Notes under the pieces: model-generated
Told to the model about the DNA's origin: nothing
The model's database searches: none
What the model saw: the letters and a program-made list of their open reading frames with translations, nothing else
NCBI RefSeq assembly: GCF_019392245.1
Contig: NZ_JAHXRL010000002.1
Location: 610,527-674,526 of the forward strand
DNA from: Sulfitobacter sp. CW3
Lineage (GTDB): Bacteria > Pseudomonadota > Alphaproteobacteria > Rhodobacterales > Rhodobacteraceae
Reading direction: 5' to 3'
DNA: 64,000 bases
Shown here: positions 34,566 to 43,520 of the stretch, piece by piece
Layout of the letters: each line of letters starts with the position of its first letter
Numbering within the stretch: the stretch's first letter is position 1
Translations under genes and position numbers: made by a program

Positions 34566-35984
34566 TCACACCGAATTCAAAAGGGTATCGATCATGTCGC
34601 TCAAACTGCTGAGAACCTGCGAATTCGCCCCATAGGCTTGCTCGATCTCCAGCAGTTTTTGCAACTCGGTATCGATGTTGACGCCCTCGACATTGCTGCG
34701 CCCGTCTTCGTATGACACCAGCCGGATGCTGGCAGTCTCCGCACGGGCATCCGCGCTGACGCGGATATTGTGCTGATGGCCAACCAGTTCAGCCGCATAG
34801 TCGCCCAAACGCATGCTGGTGCCCAATCCTGCGGCGGAATCCATGGCTTGAACGTCATCAAAGATGCCGATCAGGGCGTTAATCTGGTCGGTGGCACCCG
34901 GATCTCCGGCTGTGACGGCACCAACACCGTCACGCAGCCGCCACAGCGCACCACCCTTTTCGGGCTGCACACTGTCGTTAACCGCCAAACGACCCGCAAG
35001 CCCATCAATATTCGCGGGATCAAAGGCCGCACCGCTATCGGTAAACAACCCCGGATCGCCCACCGCGATAGAGGTATCCGCCGCCTCAAAGCTTTGGACC
35101 AAGCCCCGCGCCAGTTCATCCAACTGAAGGTTCATTTGTGGAATGACTGAGGAAAGCATATCGCTAAGCCCCGCGAGCCGCCCCGACGAAAACCCGCGCC
35201 CGCCTGTTTGACCCGGCGTGATGTTGATCCCGTCGGCATATAGCGCGCCGGTCTGTCCGTTGGCGGTCAGTTTGGCCGCATCATTCCCGTTCACCAGTTC
35301 GGTGCCGCCTGCCGTGTGCAAGGTCAGGGTGCCGTCAACCTCCCAACGGGTTTGAAAATCCATCTGTTCGCCCAAGGCGTCCAGCCGACGGGTCATTTCA
35401 TCCATCAAGCCGCCAGCGCCTGACGTGCCCGAATTTGCCCCGCGCAATTGTTGGTTCAACGCGGCGATCCCTGAAAGGGCATCGTTCACCTGTGCCACGC
35501 TGGTTTCAAAGCTGTCCGCTGCCTGTGCCCGGCTGCGGTCAAGCGCGCTGGCCGCGCTATTCAAACTGTTCACAAGGCTATTGGCGCGTTGTAGCAGATC
35601 ATTTTGAACTGATGCATCGGACGGGTTATTGGCCAAAAGGTCCAACCCAACTTGAAACTCAGCCATACGCGCGGCGGGCGATACCTCGTCTCCGGGTTGG
35701 CCCAGCGTCAATAAGTAACCGCCCAGTATCTCTCCGGTGACGTTGGCGCTACCTAGTTCAGCACCGGCACCCCGCGTCATACCCGCAAGCCGTTCGTCGA
35801 TCTGCCGCACCATGCGTAGCTCTACCGCGGTGCCTTGCCCGCCACCCGAGCTGACCTGTACGCCCTCGCGACGGGCATAGCCCGCCGTCTGCGCATTCGC
35901 GATATTGCCCGCAACCAAATTGGCCCGCCCTTCGGTGGATTGCAGACCGCTGCGAGCGATATTGTAGGCGGACGAAATGCTCAT
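34566..35984 (-). CDS. flgK: Hook-filament junction protein FlgK
   Basis: A 472-residue hook-associated protein 1. The N-terminal rod-type motif (LQSTEGRANLVAGNIANAQTAGYARREG, about 14-41) and the C-terminal VNIDTELQKLLEIEQAYGANSQVLSSLSDMIDTLLNSV helix are conserved. The central region gives a length typical of Rhodobacteraceae FlgK. It lies 13 bases after flgE. Confidence 0.94.
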   Translation of the reverse strand: MSISSAYNIARSGLQSTEGRANLVAGNIANAQTAGYARREGVQVSSGGGQGTAVELRMVRQIDERLAGMTRGAGAELGSANVTGEILGGYLLTLGQPGDEVSPAARMAEFQVGLDLLANNPSDASVQNDLLQRANSLVNSLNSAASALDRSRAQAADSFETSVAQVNDALSGIAALNQQLRGANSGTSGAGGLMDEMTRRLDALGEQMDFQTRWEVDGTLTLHTAGGTELVNGNDAAKLTANGQTGALYADGINITPGQTGGRGFSSGRLAGLSDMLSSVIPQMNLQLDELARGLVQSFEAADTSIAVGDPGLFTDSGAAFDPANIDGLAGRLAVNDSVQPEKGGALWRLRDGVGAVTAGDPGATDQINALIGIFDDVQAMDSAAGLGTSMRLGDYAAELVGHQHNIRVSADARAETASIRLVSYEDGRSNVEGVNIDTELQKLLEIEQAYGANSQVLSSLSDMIDTLLNSV

Positions 35985-35997
35985 TCAGTTTTCCGGA

Positions 35998-37266
35998 TTA
36001 GCGCTTGATACGAAGGGTTTCGTCCAACATCTCGTCGCTGGTTGTGATGATCTTAGCGTTCGAGGCATACGCCCGCTGGGTCTGGATCAAATCCGTAAGT
36101 TCTTGAGCGATATCAACGTTGGAGCCCTCCAACGCGCCGCTCACTACGCCGCCCATACCATTGGTCAGCGCCGAGTTCAGACTGATGACGCCGGAATCGC
36201 GGGTGGACACATAGGCGTTGCCATCAACCGAGCGCAACTGATCAGGATTGGTCACATTCGCCAATGGGATTTCGAACAAGGCACGGCGTTGGCCATTGCT
36301 GAACACACCATAAAGAACACCAGTATCGCTCATTTCAGCGCGGCTCAAGCTGCCTGTTTCTACGCCATCATCGGTAAAGGTTGGTGGCGTATAGTCACCG
36401 GCGAATTGCGTCACGCCCTCAAAGGTGCCGGGCGCACCAAGCGCGATATCCAGCACCTGCGGCGTGGTTCCGTTGTTTATCGTCAGACTGATCACACCGG
36501 TTGCGGGGTCAATCGGCAGACCGCCCGAAACATAGCTGGCCGGGCTGCCGGCGTCAGGGCCACTGTCATTAAACGTAACGGTGGCAGAACCATAGTTCGT
36601 ACCGGCGTCATCTGTAATGCTGACCGTCCATTCGCTGCCTGTCGCACTCGGTTGCCACGACAGGTTCAGTTCCTCTGCGCCACCCAGCTGGTTCACATAG
36701 CGCACAATTGACGCGAAAGGATCACCCGGGGTGGCAAGCCCGGTTTCCTGTGCAGGAACGTTACCAGACATGTTGATCTGCGAACTGGGCGACCCGTCGA
36801 CCTGATAAGATGAAACATTAACCGTACGCAGATCGGCGTAATCGCCACCAGCCACGGCACCGGTCGACCCCGAAGCGTCAACCGGAAAGCCACCTAGGAA
36901 ATATCCCGCCGAATTGCGCAAATTCCCGTCTTGATCCGGCGTAAAGGAACCCGCGCGGGTCAGGTAATAGTTTGATTCAACTGGATCGTTAGGGGTGCGC
37001 GATACGACAAAAAAGCCGTCGCCCTCGACCGCGAGGTCAGCCGAACGTCCGGTATTTTGCAGGTTCCCGTTTGTGCTGATGCTGGCGCGCACCTCGGTAA
37101 GCACACCGGCCTGCGAACTGCCTGTATTCTGCGTCACAAAATCCGCGAACGTACGGCGATAGCCGACCGTGCTGGCGTTTGCGATATTGCTCGAAATATT
37201 CTCGACCCGAGAGGAGTTGGCCTGCAACCCACTAACCCCGATTTGAAGCGCGCTGGTAATGCTCAT
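35998..37266 (-). CDS. flgE: Flagellar hook protein FlgE
   Basis: The 422-residue hook subunit. It starts SITSALQIGVSGLQANSSRVENISSNIANASTVGYRR and ends with the family tail NVDIAQELTDLIQTQRAYASNAKIITTSDEMLDETLRIKR. The ATG at 37266 has an AGGAGC RBS; an upstream in-frame extension rich in Lys is rejected. The promoter before it holds a 14-base inverted repeat. It heads the flgE-flgK-flgL-flgI-flgJ-flgN block. Confidence 0.95.
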   Translation of the reverse strand: MSITSALQIGVSGLQANSSRVENISSNIANASTVGYRRTFADFVTQNTGSSQAGVLTEVRASISTNGNLQNTGRSADLAVEGDGFFVVSRTPNDPVESNYYLTRAGSFTPDQDGNLRNSAGYFLGGFPVDASGSTGAVAGGDYADLRTVNVSSYQVDGSPSSQINMSGNVPAQETGLATPGDPFASIVRYVNQLGGAEELNLSWQPSATGSEWTVSITDDAGTNYGSATVTFNDSGPDAGSPASYVSGGLPIDPATGVISLTINNGTTPQVLDIALGAPGTFEGVTQFAGDYTPPTFTDDGVETGSLSRAEMSDTGVLYGVFSNGQRRALFEIPLANVTNPDQLRSVDGNAYVSTRDSGVISLNSALTNGMGGVVSGALEGSNVDIAQELTDLIQTQRAYASNAKIITTSDEMLDETLRIKR

Positions 37267-37290
37267 GAACTGCTCCTGCTTTCGCTTTGA

Positions 37291-37351
37291 TTTATTCTTG
37301 ATTTTCACATGATTAATGCAAATTTATAAATATAAATCAAGAATAAACTTG
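37291..37351. promoter_or_regulatory. Large inverted repeat and shared flagellar element upstream of flgE
   Basis: Perfect 14-base inverted repeat (37291-37304 and 37334-37347) with a 29-base spacer. The right arm continues into ATCAAGAATAAACTTGAT, itself a palindrome ATCAAG-n6-CTTGAT (37336-37353), matching 15 of 16 bases of the element at 23243-23258. The A/T-rich sequence and placement suggest an operator, not a terminator. Confidence 0.6.
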
Positions 37352-37368
37352 ATAGGTTACATAAGATA

Positions 37369-39144
37369 TTATTTGTACATGGTATCGCTGACTTCGTTTA
37401 CTGCGTCCAGAACACGGTTGGCGCTATCCACGCTTGAACGGATCGTGTCGGTGTTCAGGTCAGTGGGCGGCGGTCCCTGAGTCTCAAGCCGCATTGCGAT
37501 TTCGGTCCATCCGGGCAAATCCGTCAGGGATGGAAATGCAGTCATAGCCCTGCTGACAGTCACCCCGTCGCCAAGCTCGTACGCCGCAAGCGTCAGACGG
37601 GTGGCATCGGAAAAGCTGAACTGCGCCGGATAGGCGTCCCACAGCTCAAGCAATGCCTGACGTGCGGCGGCCCACTTACGGGTCTCGTACAATGCGACTG
37701 CCCTGCTGCGCCGCGAGTCTATGTCGAGCGCGCGACCACGCCAATCGGCCAACTCATCCGACCTGCCTGCCTGACTTAATGCCTGAATAAGCAGGCGTTC
37801 CGTTTCGACATCGTCGCCCTGCCCTGGCGCAAGACCCCCAAGCAAATCAACAGCCGCATCCGCCTGCCCACCAGCAAGCAGCGCACCGGCCTCGTCGCGG
37901 AACAGGTGTGTGATCAATTCGGGATCAGGCGTAAACAGCTCCAACTCTTCGGCAGCTTCGGCAATCGTGCGCAGGTTTCGAAACTCTCGCGCGGCAAGGG
38001 CTGTCATGCCGGAACTCAGAAGTGTCTGCGGCAGTGCCACGGCGCTTTCGACAAAGCCACTATCGTAGCGCCAGCCCGCCATAATGGCCGCATGCCCACT
38101 GATAAACTCTGCCAGATTAAGATCGCCAGCGGCTCCCGCCTGATAGTAACTTTCGATTGCCTCTCTGGCACGCTCGCGCACTGCCTCGGCCTCTTTGGGC
38201 GATTCCGCTTCGGTCAGCAACTGGCCCAATGCCCATAATGCTGTCTGATAATCACCAAGCTCCAAGGTGTAATCCGCCAAAAGCGCCACCCCTTCTTTGG
38301 CAAATACGTCTCCGCTCCATGCCCATCTGGCCGTCTTCAAAAGCGCGACAGCATCCTCAAGGGGCAATGTGTCGGTGCGCCGCCCCATCTGCACAATCGC
38401 CAGCCGCGCCCGATGCGCATAAGCATCGCGGCCCCCTGCTGCATGAGCATACCCGTCATAAGCCATCAGCAAATCACCCGAAATCTCGGACGTACGTGCC
38501 AGCAGAAACCGGTACGCAGCGGCATCGCGCAGCTCGGCGTGATCGGGGAAACGCGCGGCCAGCGCTTCGGCTACCTCCCAGTTCTCTGCTGCAATCGCTG
38601 CCTCAAACAGATCGGGCAGGATCGCCGCCGTCATGGCGGGTGAAAGCGCGGACAACGCCTCGATGGTGACGGGAAGCAGCCTCGCGGCTTCGTCGTTCTC
38701 GCCCAGCCGGGCAAAGGCTGCGGTGCGCAACGCTTGTCCTTGGGTCCAGCCGACGGAACGCGATACCGCCTGCCCCAACGCCGCCCGCTCTGACAACAAA
38801 TCAAGCGCGAGCTGCAAGGTGCGGTGCCGCCGTTGCGCTTCTGGCGACGCGGTTTTAACATCGACCGCCGCCAGATAGTCCTCAGCTTCGAACCGCATCA
38901 TCTTGGCCAGGTGAAGCTCTGCGAGATCAAGATACACGCGCGTGTGCGCTTCGGTAGATGGTGCTGCGTCCTCGTGCAGGGCTGGCGTGACCATCTCTAG
39001 CAGAAGGGATCGCCGCGCCTCCAAAAGGTCGCGCTGCCCAAAATCCACGAGTTTCAAAGGCGCAAAGACATCCTCCTCTTGGCCCCACACCGGCGGTGCC
39101 AACAGCAAGAAAAAAGCAAGAACAATGTTAATTTTGTGCATCAT
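37369..39144 (-). CDS. Large exported helical-repeat protein of unknown function in the flagellar cluster
   Basis: A 591-residue protein with a signal peptide (MHKINIVLAFFLLLAPPVWGQ, cleavage about 22) and an all-helical, Ala/Leu/Glu-rich body that looks like a tetratricopeptide or Sel1-like solenoid (for example LDLAELHLAKMMRFEAEDYLAA, FEAAIAAENWEVAEALAARF, ALYETRKWAAARQALLELW). No catalytic motif is seen. It lies alone between flgE and the divergent flgF. By location and topology it could be the periplasmic stator partner that MotC is in rhizobia, since a MotE-like gene is present. That is inference; no sequence identity to MotC is claimed. Confidence 0.7.
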   Translation of the reverse strand: MMHKINIVLAFFLLLAPPVWGQEEDVFAPLKLVDFGQRDLLEARRSLLLEMVTPALHEDAAPSTEAHTRVYLDLAELHLAKMMRFEAEDYLAAVDVKTASPEAQRRHRTLQLALDLLSERAALGQAVSRSVGWTQGQALRTAAFARLGENDEAARLLPVTIEALSALSPAMTAAILPDLFEAAIAAENWEVAEALAARFPDHAELRDAAAYRFLLARTSEISGDLLMAYDGYAHAAGGRDAYAHRARLAIVQMGRRTDTLPLEDAVALLKTARWAWSGDVFAKEGVALLADYTLELGDYQTALWALGQLLTEAESPKEAEAVRERAREAIESYYQAGAAGDLNLAEFISGHAAIMAGWRYDSGFVESAVALPQTLLSSGMTALAAREFRNLRTIAEAAEELELFTPDPELITHLFRDEAGALLAGGQADAAVDLLGGLAPGQGDDVETERLLIQALSQAGRSDELADWRGRALDIDSRRSRAVALYETRKWAAARQALLELWDAYPAQFSFSDATRLTLAAYELGDGVTVSRAMTAFPSLTDLPGWTEIAMRLETQGPPPTDLNTDTIRSSVDSANRVLDAVNEVSDTMYK

Positions 39145-39244
39145 TTATATGAATAGATGCAATTTATTCTTGTAAAGGTCCATTCTTTATTTCACACTGT
39201 CTCTTAATGTTGCCACATTTCGCTCGCTAACCTTGAGGTCACTG
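39145..39244. promoter_or_regulatory. Promoter region between the helical-repeat protein gene and flgF
   Basis: A/T-rich gap with TATTCTTG at 39165-39172; read on the minus strand it gives CAAGAATAAATTG, one more instance of the recurring flagellar element. It lies 21 bases before the minus-strand start. Confidence 0.4.
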
Positions 39245-39988
39245 ATGACAGAAACCAGCCATATCGGTATGTCCCTAGCCGCATCCTTGCAGCGGCAGCT
39301 AGACATGACGGCGAACAATATCGCCAATGCCAGTACCGCTGGGTTCAAGGGCGAACATGTTGTGTTCGAAAGCCTTCTGCAAAAAGATGCGGGCGCAGGC
39401 CAGGACCCGGCAGCATTCGTCAGCGATACAGGATCCTATATCGACACCCGGCCCGGTGCCTTGACGCAGACAGGCAATCCGCTGGATGTGGCCTTGCACG
39501 GCGATGGCTGGTTTAGCTACCAAACAGCCGAAGGTCAGGAAGCCTTTGGTCGGGACGGCAGCTTTACACTTGATCCCGAAGGCAATCTGACCCTGCTTTC
39601 CGGCGCAAAGGTGCTCGACGAAGGGGGGGCACCGATCATATTGCCAACCCAAGGTATCGGCGCACTGACCATTTCCGAAGACGGTACAATATCGGGCGTT
39701 GGTACCGGGCCATTGGCGCGTATCGGCGTTTTCGACATCCCCGAGATCCAAAGCTACAAACGGGCCGGATTTGGCATGCTGACAGCGCCCGAAGGTGTCG
39801 AAGCACCGAAACCGGCCGCATCTACACAGGTTATGCAAGGCACCTTGGAAATGAGCAACGTCAACCCGGTTCGGGAAATGACGCGACTGATCGACGTGCA
39901 GCGCGCTTACGAGCGCACCAACGCCCTGATGGGCAATTCAGACACCCTGCGCCGCGACGCGCTAAAGCGGATCGGGCAAAGCGTCTGA
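39245..39988 (+). CDS. flgF: Flagellar proximal rod protein FlgF
   Basis: A 247-residue rod protein with the axial motif RQLDMTANNIANASTAGFKGEHVVFESLLQ and the C-terminal MSNVNPVREMTRLIDVQRAYERTNALMGNSDTLRRDALKRIGQS. The ATG at 39245 is preferred to an in-frame TTG four codons earlier. It begins the operon flgF-flgG-flgA-flgH, with a FliL-like gene following. Confidence 0.94.
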   Translation: MTETSHIGMSLAASLQRQLDMTANNIANASTAGFKGEHVVFESLLQKDAGAGQDPAAFVSDTGSYIDTRPGALTQTGNPLDVALHGDGWFSYQTAEGQEAFGRDGSFTLDPEGNLTLLSGAKVLDEGGAPIILPTQGIGALTISEDGTISGVGTGPLARIGVFDIPEIQSYKRAGFGMLTAPEGVEAPKPAASTQVMQGTLEMSNVNPVREMTRLIDVQRAYERTNALMGNSDTLRRDALKRIGQSV

Positions 39989-40013
39989 CCCCCCTAACGG
40001 AAGGAGTGAAACG

Positions 40014-40799
40014 ATGAAGGCACTTAGCATCGCCGCAACCGGCATGATGGCTCAACAGACCAATGTGGATGTCATTTCCAACAACATCGCGAACGCCAAT
40101 ACCACGGGCTTCAAATCAAGCCGCGCGGCCTTTCAGGATCTGATCTATCAATCCATGCAACGCGAAGGTGCGTTGACGTCCGAAACCGGGTCGGCCCGCC
40201 CTGTCGGCATTGACATCGGGTTGGGGGTGCAAACTGCCGGCACAGTGCGGCTGAACACCCAAGGCGGCATGGTATCTACTGAAAACTCGCTAAATGTCGC
40301 CATCGACGGACGCGGCTATTTCTCGGTTCTGATGCCGGATGGCAGCCAGGCTTACACGCGTGATGGTTCTTTCCAGCTGTCCGCCGAGGGCGAGATCGTA
40401 ACGATGCAGGGCTATCAGCTTGATCCCGGCATTGTCGTGCCCGAAAATACAACATCGGTCGATATCAACGAACAAGGTATCGTCATGGCCTATGTCGAGA
40501 ATGACCCCGTACCGGTGGAATTGGGCCAGCTGACCTTTGCGACCTTTATCAACGAACCCGGCATGCGTCCGGTCGGCAACAACTTCTTGCTGGCCACTGA
40601 AGCATCGGGCGAAGCGCAGACAGTGAACCCCGGTGATCCCGGCACCGGACTGATCCGGCAGGGCTATCTCGAAGCGTCCAACGTCAACGTGATTCAGCAG
40701 ATCACCGATCTGATCTCGGCGCAGCGCGCCTATGAGATGAATTCAAAGTCCATCGAAACAGCTGATCAGATGCTGTCCTCGGCGAACCAAATCCGCTAA
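40014..40799 (+). CDS. flgG: Flagellar distal rod protein FlgG
   Basis: A 261-residue distal rod subunit. It starts MKALSIAATGMMAQQTNVDVISNNIANANTTGFK and ends ISAQRAYEMNSKSIETADQMLSSANQIR, both diagnostic. A GGAAGGAG RBS precedes it. The stop shares bases with the flgA start (TAATG). Its length equals the family norm of 260-262. Confidence 0.97.
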   Translation: MKALSIAATGMMAQQTNVDVISNNIANANTTGFKSSRAAFQDLIYQSMQREGALTSETGSARPVGIDIGLGVQTAGTVRLNTQGGMVSTENSLNVAIDGRGYFSVLMPDGSQAYTRDGSFQLSAEGEIVTMQGYQLDPGIVVPENTTSVDINEQGIVMAYVENDPVPVELGQLTFATFINEPGMRPVGNNFLLATEASGEAQTVNPGDPGTGLIRQGYLEASNVNVIQQITDLISAQRAYEMNSKSIETADQMLSSANQIR

Positions 40800-41458
40800 T
40801 GCGATACCTCGCTGCGATCCTTATGGCGCTGGTGATGTTGGCAGGCCCGGCCCTGTCGGCACCAATCAACGTGCTGATCGAGGAACGCGCGCGCGCCGAT
40901 TATGGCAGCGACCTGCCAGACGCGGGCGAATTCGACATCACTGTTAAGGATACGCTGCTGGGTGACGTCGTAACGCTGGCGGAATTCTGGATGGATGTGC
41001 GCACCGGCAAGTTTTTGGCAAATGCGGTGCTCAGCAACGGCGACATCCAACGGATCGCTGGGCTGGCACAGATCACCGTGCCCGTGCCTGTGCCGAACCG
41101 CCGGTTGTTGCCCGATGAGATCGTGAGCGAAGCCGATCTGGCCATGGTACGGCTTCCTATGGGGCGGATCGGCAGCTATGTCGTCACAGACGCGACCGAG
41201 GTCGTTGGCAAACAGGTGCGCCGCATCCTGTCGCCGGGGCGTCCGATCCAGGCCCAATCCATCATTCAACCCCTGATCATCGGCCGCGGTGACCGTGTCG
41301 AAATCCATTTCAGTGACGGGATTTTGGCGCTGTCATCCCCCGGACGCGCGCTCAGCGATGCGCACCGCGGTCAAGAAATTCGTATCGTAAACCTTATTAG
41401 CAACAAAACGGTCACTGCTGTCGCCACCGGCGATGGCACCGTGGAGATCAAACGATGA
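40799..41458 (+). CDS. flgA: Flagellar P-ring assembly chaperone FlgA
   Basis: A 219-residue periplasmic chaperone with a short signal peptide (cleavage near ALSAP, about 20). The C-terminal SAF-type domain contains LLPDEIVSEADLAMVRLP and GRPIQAQSIIQPLIIGRGDRVEI, as in FlgA. It helps FlgI polymerise. It overlaps flgG by one base and flgH by four. Confidence 0.92.
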   Translation: MRYLAAILMALVMLAGPALSAPINVLIEERARADYGSDLPDAGEFDITVKDTLLGDVVTLAEFWMDVRTGKFLANAVLSNGDIQRIAGLAQITVPVPVPNRRLLPDEIVSEADLAMVRLPMGRIGSYVVTDATEVVGKQVRRILSPGRPIQAQSIIQPLIIGRGDRVEIHFSDGILALSSPGRALSDAHRGQEIRIVNLISNKTVTAVATGDGTVEIKR

Positions 41459-42225
41459 CTTCCCTACGCAGCCATACAACTGCTCTTTTCATTGGCTCGG
41501 CTCTGGTCCTGACGGGCTGCAATGCCTCCAAGCATTTTGACCGTGAACCCAGAACCTCGGATCTTGTGGTGGATGGTGACACCATTCCCGAGGTCGCACG
41601 CGTGCAAGTACCAATGCCCGCCGTCACAATGGCGGCCCCGCGCACAGGCAGTGCCAGGGCTTCGCTTTTCTCGAACATGCGCGAACCGCTGTTTGCAGAT
41701 CAGCGGGCGGACGATGTGGGCGATATCGTTACCGTCATCATTTCGATCGACGACAGCGCCCAACTGAGCAATTCAACCGACCGCCAACGTGACGGCGGCA
41801 GCACGATCGGTTTTCCGACATTCTTCGGCTATGGGGCAAAGATCGCCTCAATTCTGCCCGGAATCAGCCGGGACGATTTGCCGACTGGCGACATTGTCGA
41901 CATCAATTCGCAAACTCAGGCCAGCGGTTCGGGCGCGATCAATCGTAACGAACAGGTCGACCTGAAAGTCGCGGCGCTGGTGATCGAGAAATTGCCCAAC
42001 GGCACGCTGGTTGTTGCTGGACGTCAAGAAATTAAGGTGAATCACGAGCTGAGAGAGCTGCGTATGGCTGGCATCGTTCGTCCGGCAGACATCCGGAATG
42101 ACAATACGATCTCGTATGAAAAGATCGCCGAGGCCCGTGTCGCCTATGGTGGACGGGGCACTATTTCGCGTACTCAACAGCGCAGTTATGGCGAAGATGC
42201 CTTGGATGTTATCCTTCCGTATTAA
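41455..42225 (+). CDS. flgH: Flagellar L-ring lipoprotein FlgH
   Basis: A 256-residue outer-membrane lipoprotein. The lipobox LTGC places the lipidated cysteine at about residue 22. Family motifs are SLFSNMREPLFADQRADDVGDIVTVII and LVVAGRQEIKVNHELRELRMAGIVRPADI. It forms the L ring with the P ring in the outer membrane. The promoter of the next gene begins at its stop codon. Confidence 0.96.
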   Translation: MTSLRSHTTALFIGSALVLTGCNASKHFDREPRTSDLVVDGDTIPEVARVQVPMPAVTMAAPRTGSARASLFSNMREPLFADQRADDVGDIVTVIISIDDSAQLSNSTDRQRDGGSTIGFPTFFGYGAKIASILPGISRDDLPTGDIVDINSQTQASGSGAINRNEQVDLKVAALVIEKLPNGTLVVAGRQEIKVNHELRELRMAGIVRPADIRNDNTISYEKIAEARVAYGGRGTISRTQQRSYGEDALDVILPY

Positions 42226-42307
42226 CCATAACTAAGTCACAAAGTTAGACGAAAACTGTCTCAATCGACCGGTATCAATTGCTTAAGCATTTGTGGAAAG
42301 GTCGATC

Positions 42308-42829
42308 ATGAACAAACTTGCAATCGCTATTATTGCGCTGCCTTTGGCCTGTTTGGGTGGCGGCTATGCAACCGGAATGGTGTTGGCTCCGCCCGCCTCC
42401 GAAAGCCACGCCGCTGCCGACAGTATAACAGACACGGGTCACCGCGCGGCGGAAGACACACAGGACGTCGAAGAAGAAGTGAGCATCGGGCATGTGCTGG
42501 CAGAAGACCGGACGATCATTCGCCTAGGGCAAATGACAATCCCGGTCGAAAAGGCCAATAGCGTTTCCTATGTCGTGGCCGACTTTGCGTTGAAGCTGGA
42601 AAACCTCGAATTTGCAGAGCGCTACAAACGTGTGGAAGATGCCACGCGGCTTCGCGATTCCCTTTTGACGGCAATGAACTTGGCTGCCGAAGGCGCGGTA
42701 TTGCGCGGTGTGGCGATCGACAGTGACGCGCTGTCAGCGTTGATCCGCGATCTGCTGAGCAAGGATTACGAGGGCGTCGAGGATGTCCTGTTTGTATCGC
42801 TGTTCAAGCAAGACATCGCCCGGCTCTGA
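42308..42829 (+). CDS. Second FliL-like protein at the end of the flgFGAH operon
   Basis: A 173-residue single-pass protein with an N-terminal helix (NKLAIAIIALPLACLGGGYATGMVL, about 2-26), an acidic Ala/Asp/Glu linker and a C-terminal domain (YVVADFALKLENLEFAERYKRVEDATRLRDSLLTAM) that shares the layout of FliL. It is distinct from the FliL at 22.6 kb. The start at 42308 is chosen for the AAGGTCGATC just upstream. An 82-base gap with TTAACCAT separates it from flgH, so it may have its own promoter. A stator-supporting role is inferred from topology. Confidence 0.7.
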   Translation: MNKLAIAIIALPLACLGGGYATGMVLAPPASESHAAADSITDTGHRAAEDTQDVEEEVSIGHVLAEDRTIIRLGQMTIPVEKANSVSYVVADFALKLENLEFAERYKRVEDATRLRDSLLTAMNLAAEGAVLRGVAIDSDALSALIRDLLSKDYEGVEDVLFVSLFKQDIARL

Positions 42830-42841
42830 TCTGGTTTCGGA

Positions 42842-43510
42842 TCAGAGAACCGACTGAACGACCTGTGACAGTACCGTTTCACCATTGCTTAACTGCAACT
42901 CAGGCCCCCGCACGGTAAAGTCCACACGTTCGACCTCGGCCTTGGTCAGGCTGGTAACGCCGACGGGATCGCCATTCTCGTCACTGGCTGTGATCTCCAC
43001 CTGAAACGTATCGGGTGGCACTGGCAAACCCACCGCATCCAGACGATCCCACGCAACATCGATCAGCTCACCTTCAGTGGTCGAGGGACCGTTAAGCTCG
43101 CGAACCAAGTTTCCGTCGGAGTAAATCTTGATCTTCACCTCAGACGCACCGGCAGCCACCTGATAGCTCAGCGGGAATTCCGTCTCAGTCATGCGGACCT
43201 GGTCCGAGGGGACCAAAACATCGCGGCCAATCAGCTGAAGATCAGACATAGCCGCCACCGCAGACAGCATACTGCCGATTGATTCCAGATTGGCGTTGGT
43301 TGCGATGCTTTGTTCGACCTGCGTCAGCTGCGCCAACTGAGACACAAACTGCGTTGAATCCACCGGTTCCAGCGGGTCCTGGTTGGAAATCTGTGCCGTC
43401 AACAAGGTCAAAAAGCTGTTATAGCTTTCCTCGAGCTCGGTCGTAGCGGTCTTAGACGCAGAAGTGCTGCTTGTTGCGGCAAGGTTGCTCGTAGTGGTGG
43501 CGTCGATCAT
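42842..43510 (-). CDS. flgD: Flagellar hook assembly protein FlgD
   Basis: A 222-residue hook cap. The N-terminal signature SYNSFLTLLTAQISNQDPLEPVDSTQFVSQLAQLTQVEQS is diagnostic, followed by the Ig-like FlgD domain (VKIKIYSDGNLVRELNG). It caps the growing hook while FlgE is added and is lost afterwards. It lies 10 bases downstream of fliK on the minus strand. Confidence 0.95.
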   Translation of the reverse strand: MIDATTTSNLAATSSTSASKTATTELEESYNSFLTLLTAQISNQDPLEPVDSTQFVSQLAQLTQVEQSIATNANLESIGSMLSAVAAMSDLQLIGRDVLVPSDQVRMTETEFPLSYQVAAGASEVKIKIYSDGNLVRELNGPSTTEGELIDVAWDRLDAVGLPVPPDTFQVEITASDENGDPVGVTSLTKAEVERVDFTVRGPELQLSNGETVLSQVVQSVL

Positions 43511-43520
43511 GATTTTTCCT

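Noticed and set aside
42223..42237. TTAACCAT and a degenerate partner after flgH as a CtrA site
   Set aside because: Only one half site matches, and it overlaps the flgH stop codon, so chance is likely.
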